The notes under the pieces: generated by a model | Told to the model about the DNA's origin: nothing | What the model saw: only the letters and a program-made list of their open reading frames with translations | Database searches by the model: none | Source of the DNA: Isoptericola sp. BMS4 | Lineage (GTDB): Bacteria; Actinomycetota; Actinomycetes; Actinomycetales; Cellulomonadaceae | NCBI RefSeq assembly: GCF_011634835.1 | Contig: NZ_SIRP01000001.1 | Coordinates: 3,509,571-3,546,667, forward strand | Direction of reading: 5' to 3' | DNA: 37,097 nt | In this document: positions 34,581-37,097 of the stretch, piece after piece | Numbering within the stretch: position 1 is the stretch's first letter | How the letters are laid out: the number at the start of each line of letters is the position of its first letter | Program-made: the position numbers and the translations under genes

Positions 34581-35571
34581 GGCCGTACCGCTCCTCTCCT
34601 CGCCAGAAGACGATGAACCCGATGACGAACGTGCCGACGGCCCACAGGCCCGCCCAGAGCCACATCCAGGGGTCCTGCGGGATCTCCGGCTCCTGGGTGA
34701 GGATCGACCGGCCCACGTACAGGAACACGGCGATCGGCTGGTACTCCAGGATGGGGGCGACGACGGCCTGCACGCCGGCGCTCAGGTGACCCGTGTAGTG
34801 GGTCACGGGGAAGATGACGCCCGACCCGAACATCGCGAGCCGCATGATGAAACCGATGATGTTGTCGAGGTCCGGGGTGATCGCGACCATGCGGGCCATG
34901 ATGAACGCGAGGCCCGTGTTGAACAGCCACAGGAGCGCGACGATCCCGGGCAGCAGCAGCCAGCTCCACGTGACGTGCACGAGCGGGTAGGCCGGCAGGA
35001 GGCCGCTGAGCAGGACGATCGTGCACATCACGAGGAGCGCGGGGACGAGCGTCGCGAGCAGCGACACCACCTGCGAGATCGGCAGCACCGCCCGGGGGAA
35101 GTGCAGCGACCGGATGAGGTTGGTCTTCTTGGCGATCGACTTGGCGCCGCCGTTCACCGACTGCTCGACGAACCGGAACAGGAACGTCCCGATCGTGATG
35201 AACGCGATGGTGTTCTCCACGCCACGGCTGGCCTGCAGCAGGATGCCGAAGATCAGGATGTAGACGGTCGCGTTGAGCACCGGGTTGAGGATCGCCCAGA
35301 GCTGGCCCAGGTAGTTGTTCTGGTTCTTCGCGTAGGCGTTGGCGGTGCCCAGCACCCGGATGAACGCCCAGCGCGAGACCACGTCGCGGATGTAGCGTCC
35401 CAGCGGGGGACGGACCCCCATCTGCTGGAGCCCGTACTCCTGCGCGAGAGCGCGACGCTCCGCGGAGGTGGTGTCCGGCACGATCGGCTCCGGGGGCCGG
35501 AGCGGGTCGCTCCCGGGGCCCGGCGTCCCGCGGTCACCCGATGCGGCGCCCGTGGTGGTGTCGGTGGTCAC
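34573..35571 (-). CDS. Polysaccharide/teichoic-acid exporter permease (TagG/Wzm-like)
   Basis: A 332-residue ABC-2 membrane protein. A ~75-residue cytoplasmic N-terminus precedes about six membrane helices. The region NNYLGQLWAILNPVLNATVY before the second half of helix 1 is the family signature, followed by SIAKKTNLIRSLHFPRAVLP and a re-entrant FGSGVIFPVTHY stretch near the C-terminus. It forms the channel for the ATPase gene, which it overlaps. GTG 35571 has CAGGA about 4 nt upstream. It is divergent from the TagB/F-type gene at 35803, sharing a 231-nt promoter region; together they suggest assembly and export of a polyol-phosphate polymer. Confidence 0.93.
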   Translation of the reverse strand: MTTDTTTGAASGDRGTPGPGSDPLRPPEPIVPDTTSAERRALAQEYGLQQMGVRPPLGRYIRDVVSRWAFIRVLGTANAYAKNQNNYLGQLWAILNPVLNATVYILIFGILLQASRGVENTIAFITIGTFLFRFVEQSVNGGAKSIAKKTNLIRSLHFPRAVLPISQVVSLLATLVPALLVMCTIVLLSGLLPAYPLVHVTWSWLLLPGIVALLWLFNTGLAFIMARMVAITPDLDNIIGFIMRLAMFGSGVIFPVTHYTGHLSAGVQAVVAPILEYQPIAVFLYVGRSILTQEPEIPQDPWMWLWAGLWAVGTFVIGFIVFWRGEERYGRD

Positions 35572-35802
35572 GAATCCTGAAAACCCGTCTTCCGAGGTAC
35601 GGCCAGCGGCTGCCCGGCCCCGACGATCCTACAGCGAACCGCCTGACCGGAGCTCAATAGCACTATACCGATAGGTTCAGTAGGTCATCACGCCCGGACC
35701 CTCACGTTCCCGTCCGCGCACGACGCCGGCGGTACCCCGCGCGGAACCTCCCGCGTGGGATACTCGTGCGCCGTCGGACCATGCGCCCCCGGGAAGGAAC
35801 GG
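35572..35802. promoter_or_regulatory. Divergent promoter region of exporter and TagB/F-type gene
   Basis: A 231-nt gap with no gene. An AT-richer island at about 35654-35688 contains a leftward -10-like TATAGT (complement of 35662-35667), about 90 nt before the permease GTG. On the right, GATACT (35759-35764) lies 38 nt before the ATG at 35803. -35 elements are not clear. The sequences are consistent with separate outward promoters. Confidence 0.4.
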
Positions 35803-37062
35803 ATGACGCACGCCAGCACCCCGCAGCCCACGCTCGCGGCCCGCGCCCGCACCCTCGCCGCGCGCGCGCTGCTCAGCGCCGGGTCTCGGGTCAAGCACCT
35901 CATCAACCGGACGATCGACGTCGAGCCGCCACCGTTCGACCCCACGCTCGACGCGCTTCCGGCCTTCCCGGTCGTGGCCTACTTCGCCGACCTGCCCGAC
36001 CAGGCCTACCAGATCCGGCAGTGGCTGCCCGTGCTCGAGCGGGTCGCCGAGCAGCACCGGTTGGCGATCGTCACCCGCCAATGGGAGACCGCGCTGCTGC
36101 TGCGCGACGCCACCACGCTGCCGGTCCTCTTCACCCGGCACCTGGACGGGCTGCGCCAGCTGTACGACCGGATCGGCGTGAAGACCGTGGTCTACGTCAA
36201 CAACGGGATGCGCAACTTCCAGTCGCTCATCTACCAGCGGGCGCTGCACGTGCACGTGAACCACGGGGAGTCCGACAAGATCTCGATGGTCTCCAACCAG
36301 GCCAAGGCCTACGACCACGTGGTCGTCGCCGGCCAGGCCGCGGTGGAGCGTCACCGGCGTGCGCTGATCAACTTCGACCTCGACCGCCTCGTGCCCTGCG
36401 GGCGCCCGCAGCTGGACCTGGACGTGGCCCCCTCCCTGGCGCCCGTCGCCGGACGCCGGACGGTGCTGTACGCCCCCACCTGGTCCGGGGAGGACGCAGC
36501 GAACAACTACACGTCGCTCGACCTGTACGGCGTGCCGATCGTGCGGGCGCTCCTCGCCCGGGACGACGTGCGCCTCGTCTACAAGCCGCACCCCCGGGTC
36601 CGCTCGGCGACCGACCCGGGCGTCGCCGGCGCCCACGCCGAGATCGTCCGCCTCGTGGGGGCGGCGCGCCGGGCCGGCGCGCCGCACGAGCTGCCGCTCG
36701 ACGCGGACGTCCTCGGCCTCTTCGAGAGCGTCGACGTGCTGGTCACCGACATCTCGTCCGTCGGCCTGGACTTCCTCTACCTGCGCCCCGACGCCCCGAT
36801 CGTGCTGACGGACCGGCGCACCGACCGGGACCGGCTCCTCGCCGAGGCGCCCGTGGCGCGGGCCACCGACGTCGTCGACGCGACGACGGTCGACGACCTC
36901 CCGCAGATCCTCGCGGCCACGCTCACGGCCGACCCGCACCGCGCCGAGCGCGAGAAGGTCCGCGACCACTACTTCGGGTTCGCCCGCGGCGAGAGCAGCC
37001 GGCGGTTCCTCGACTTCGTCACCGACTGCCTCGAGCGCCGCGACGCGATGCTCGCCGAATGA
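35803..37062 (+). CDS. CDP-glycerol:glycerophosphate glycerophosphotransferase family protein (TagB/TagF-like)
   Basis: A 419-residue protein of the GT-B-like TagB/F family. Motifs: VNHGESDKISMVSNQAKAYD (about 162-181, with the conserved His), VLYAPTWSGE (about 221-230), YKPHPRV (about 260-266) and VTDISSVGLDFLYLRPD (about 314-330). A basic amphipathic N-terminus (about 10-35) could bind the membrane, as in TagF. It should transfer a polyol-phosphate unit from a CDP-activated donor: either priming (TagB-like) or elongation, the latter also possible for the fusion at 23683-27252. The ATG at 35803 has AAGGAA 4-6 nt upstream; an in-frame GTG at 35755 is less likely. The gene is complete; the window ends just after it. 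Confidence 0.92.
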   Translation: MTHASTPQPTLAARARTLAARALLSAGSRVKHLINRTIDVEPPPFDPTLDALPAFPVVAYFADLPDQAYQIRQWLPVLERVAEQHRLAIVTRQWETALLLRDATTLPVLFTRHLDGLRQLYDRIGVKTVVYVNNGMRNFQSLIYQRALHVHVNHGESDKISMVSNQAKAYDHVVVAGQAAVERHRRALINFDLDRLVPCGRPQLDLDVAPSLAPVAGRRTVLYAPTWSGEDAANNYTSLDLYGVPIVRALLARDDVRLVYKPHPRVRSATDPGVAGAHAEIVRLVGAARRAGAPHELPLDADVLGLFESVDVLVTDISSVGLDFLYLRPDAPIVLTDRRTDRDRLLAEAPVARATDVVDATTVDDLPQILAATLTADPHRAEREKVRDHYFGFARGESSRRFLDFVTDCLERRDAMLAE

Positions 37063-37097
37063 CCCCCCCCCCCCCCCCCCCCCCCCCCGGGGCCCCC
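37063..37097. other. Poly-C/G tail at the window end, probable assembly artefact
   Basis: Twenty-six consecutive C (37063-37088) follow the stop codon directly, then GGGG and CCCCC. Such a homopolymer run at a contig edge is typical of sequencing or assembly failure at a G/C tract. No biological feature is claimed. Confidence 0.8.

Noticed and set aside
37063-37097. Poly-C run as a repeat or regulatory element
   Set aside because: It is at the very end of the sequence and is best explained as an assembly or sequencing artefact.

Overview
The window is about 37 kb of very GC-rich DNA with dense, short-spaced genes, GTG starts, ATGA/GTGA stop-start overlaps and GC-only hairpins. This points to a high-GC actinobacterium. 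The gene content fits Micrococcales (Cellulomonas/Cellulosimicrobium/Isoptericola-like), but the genus is inference. No rRNA, tRNA, insertion sequence, phage gene or CRISPR array was seen. The last ~35 bases are a poly-C run that looks like an assembly end.

Left part (1-14260) is mostly housekeeping and transport. A TetR-family regulator (101-700, -) diverges from an ABC exporter ATPase/permease pair (811-1725 and 1811-3403, +). The pair is joined by an 89-bp duplication that creates a 30-codon mini-ORF. A convergent two-component system follows (response regulator 3444-4136, kinase 4133-5569, -). Then come adenosylhomocysteinase (5705-7246, -), a compatible-solute ABC importer in the order ATPase-permease-binding protein (10629 down to 7472, -), an Nramp-superfamily carrier lacking the DPGN motif (10942-12258, -), and a gamma-glutamyltransferase-like Ntn hydrolase (12362-14260, +).

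Right part (14380-37062) reads as one surface-glycan locus with its own sulfation supply. It has three PAPS-type sulfotransferases (14380-15420, 15479-16900, 27360-28067), a GT2 coupled to a polysialyltransferase-family protein (17076-18089 and 18086-19459), and a GT61 (19514-21172). It also has a three-domain pyruvyltransferase/discoidin-like/LicD protein (21237-23663), a GT2-TagF fusion (23683-27252), and a Wzm/Wzt-type (TagG/TagH) exporter (33609-35571) diverging from a second TagB/TagF-family enzyme (35803-37062). Between these lie cysQ-cysD-cysN (31177 down to 28083) and, divergently, a TauE/SafE permease overlapping an APS kinase (31319-33564).

Proposed logic: TauE-like protein (sulfur anion transport), CysDN (sulfate to APS), CysC (APS to PAPS), sulfotransferases (transfer to glycan), CysQ (removal of the PAP by-product). 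The transferases build and decorate a teichoic-acid-like polymer with glycerol/polyol phosphate, pyruvate ketal, LicD-transferred phospho-substituents and sulfate, and the TagGH pair exports it. No cysH (PAPS/APS reductase) is visible, consistent with the sulfur module serving sulfation rather than cysteine synthesis. The candidate 'new system' is therefore a sulfated, probably pyruvylated, teichoic/teichulosonic-type cell-wall polymer locus. Its parts are recognisable families; the combination and two unusual fusion proteins are what stand out.
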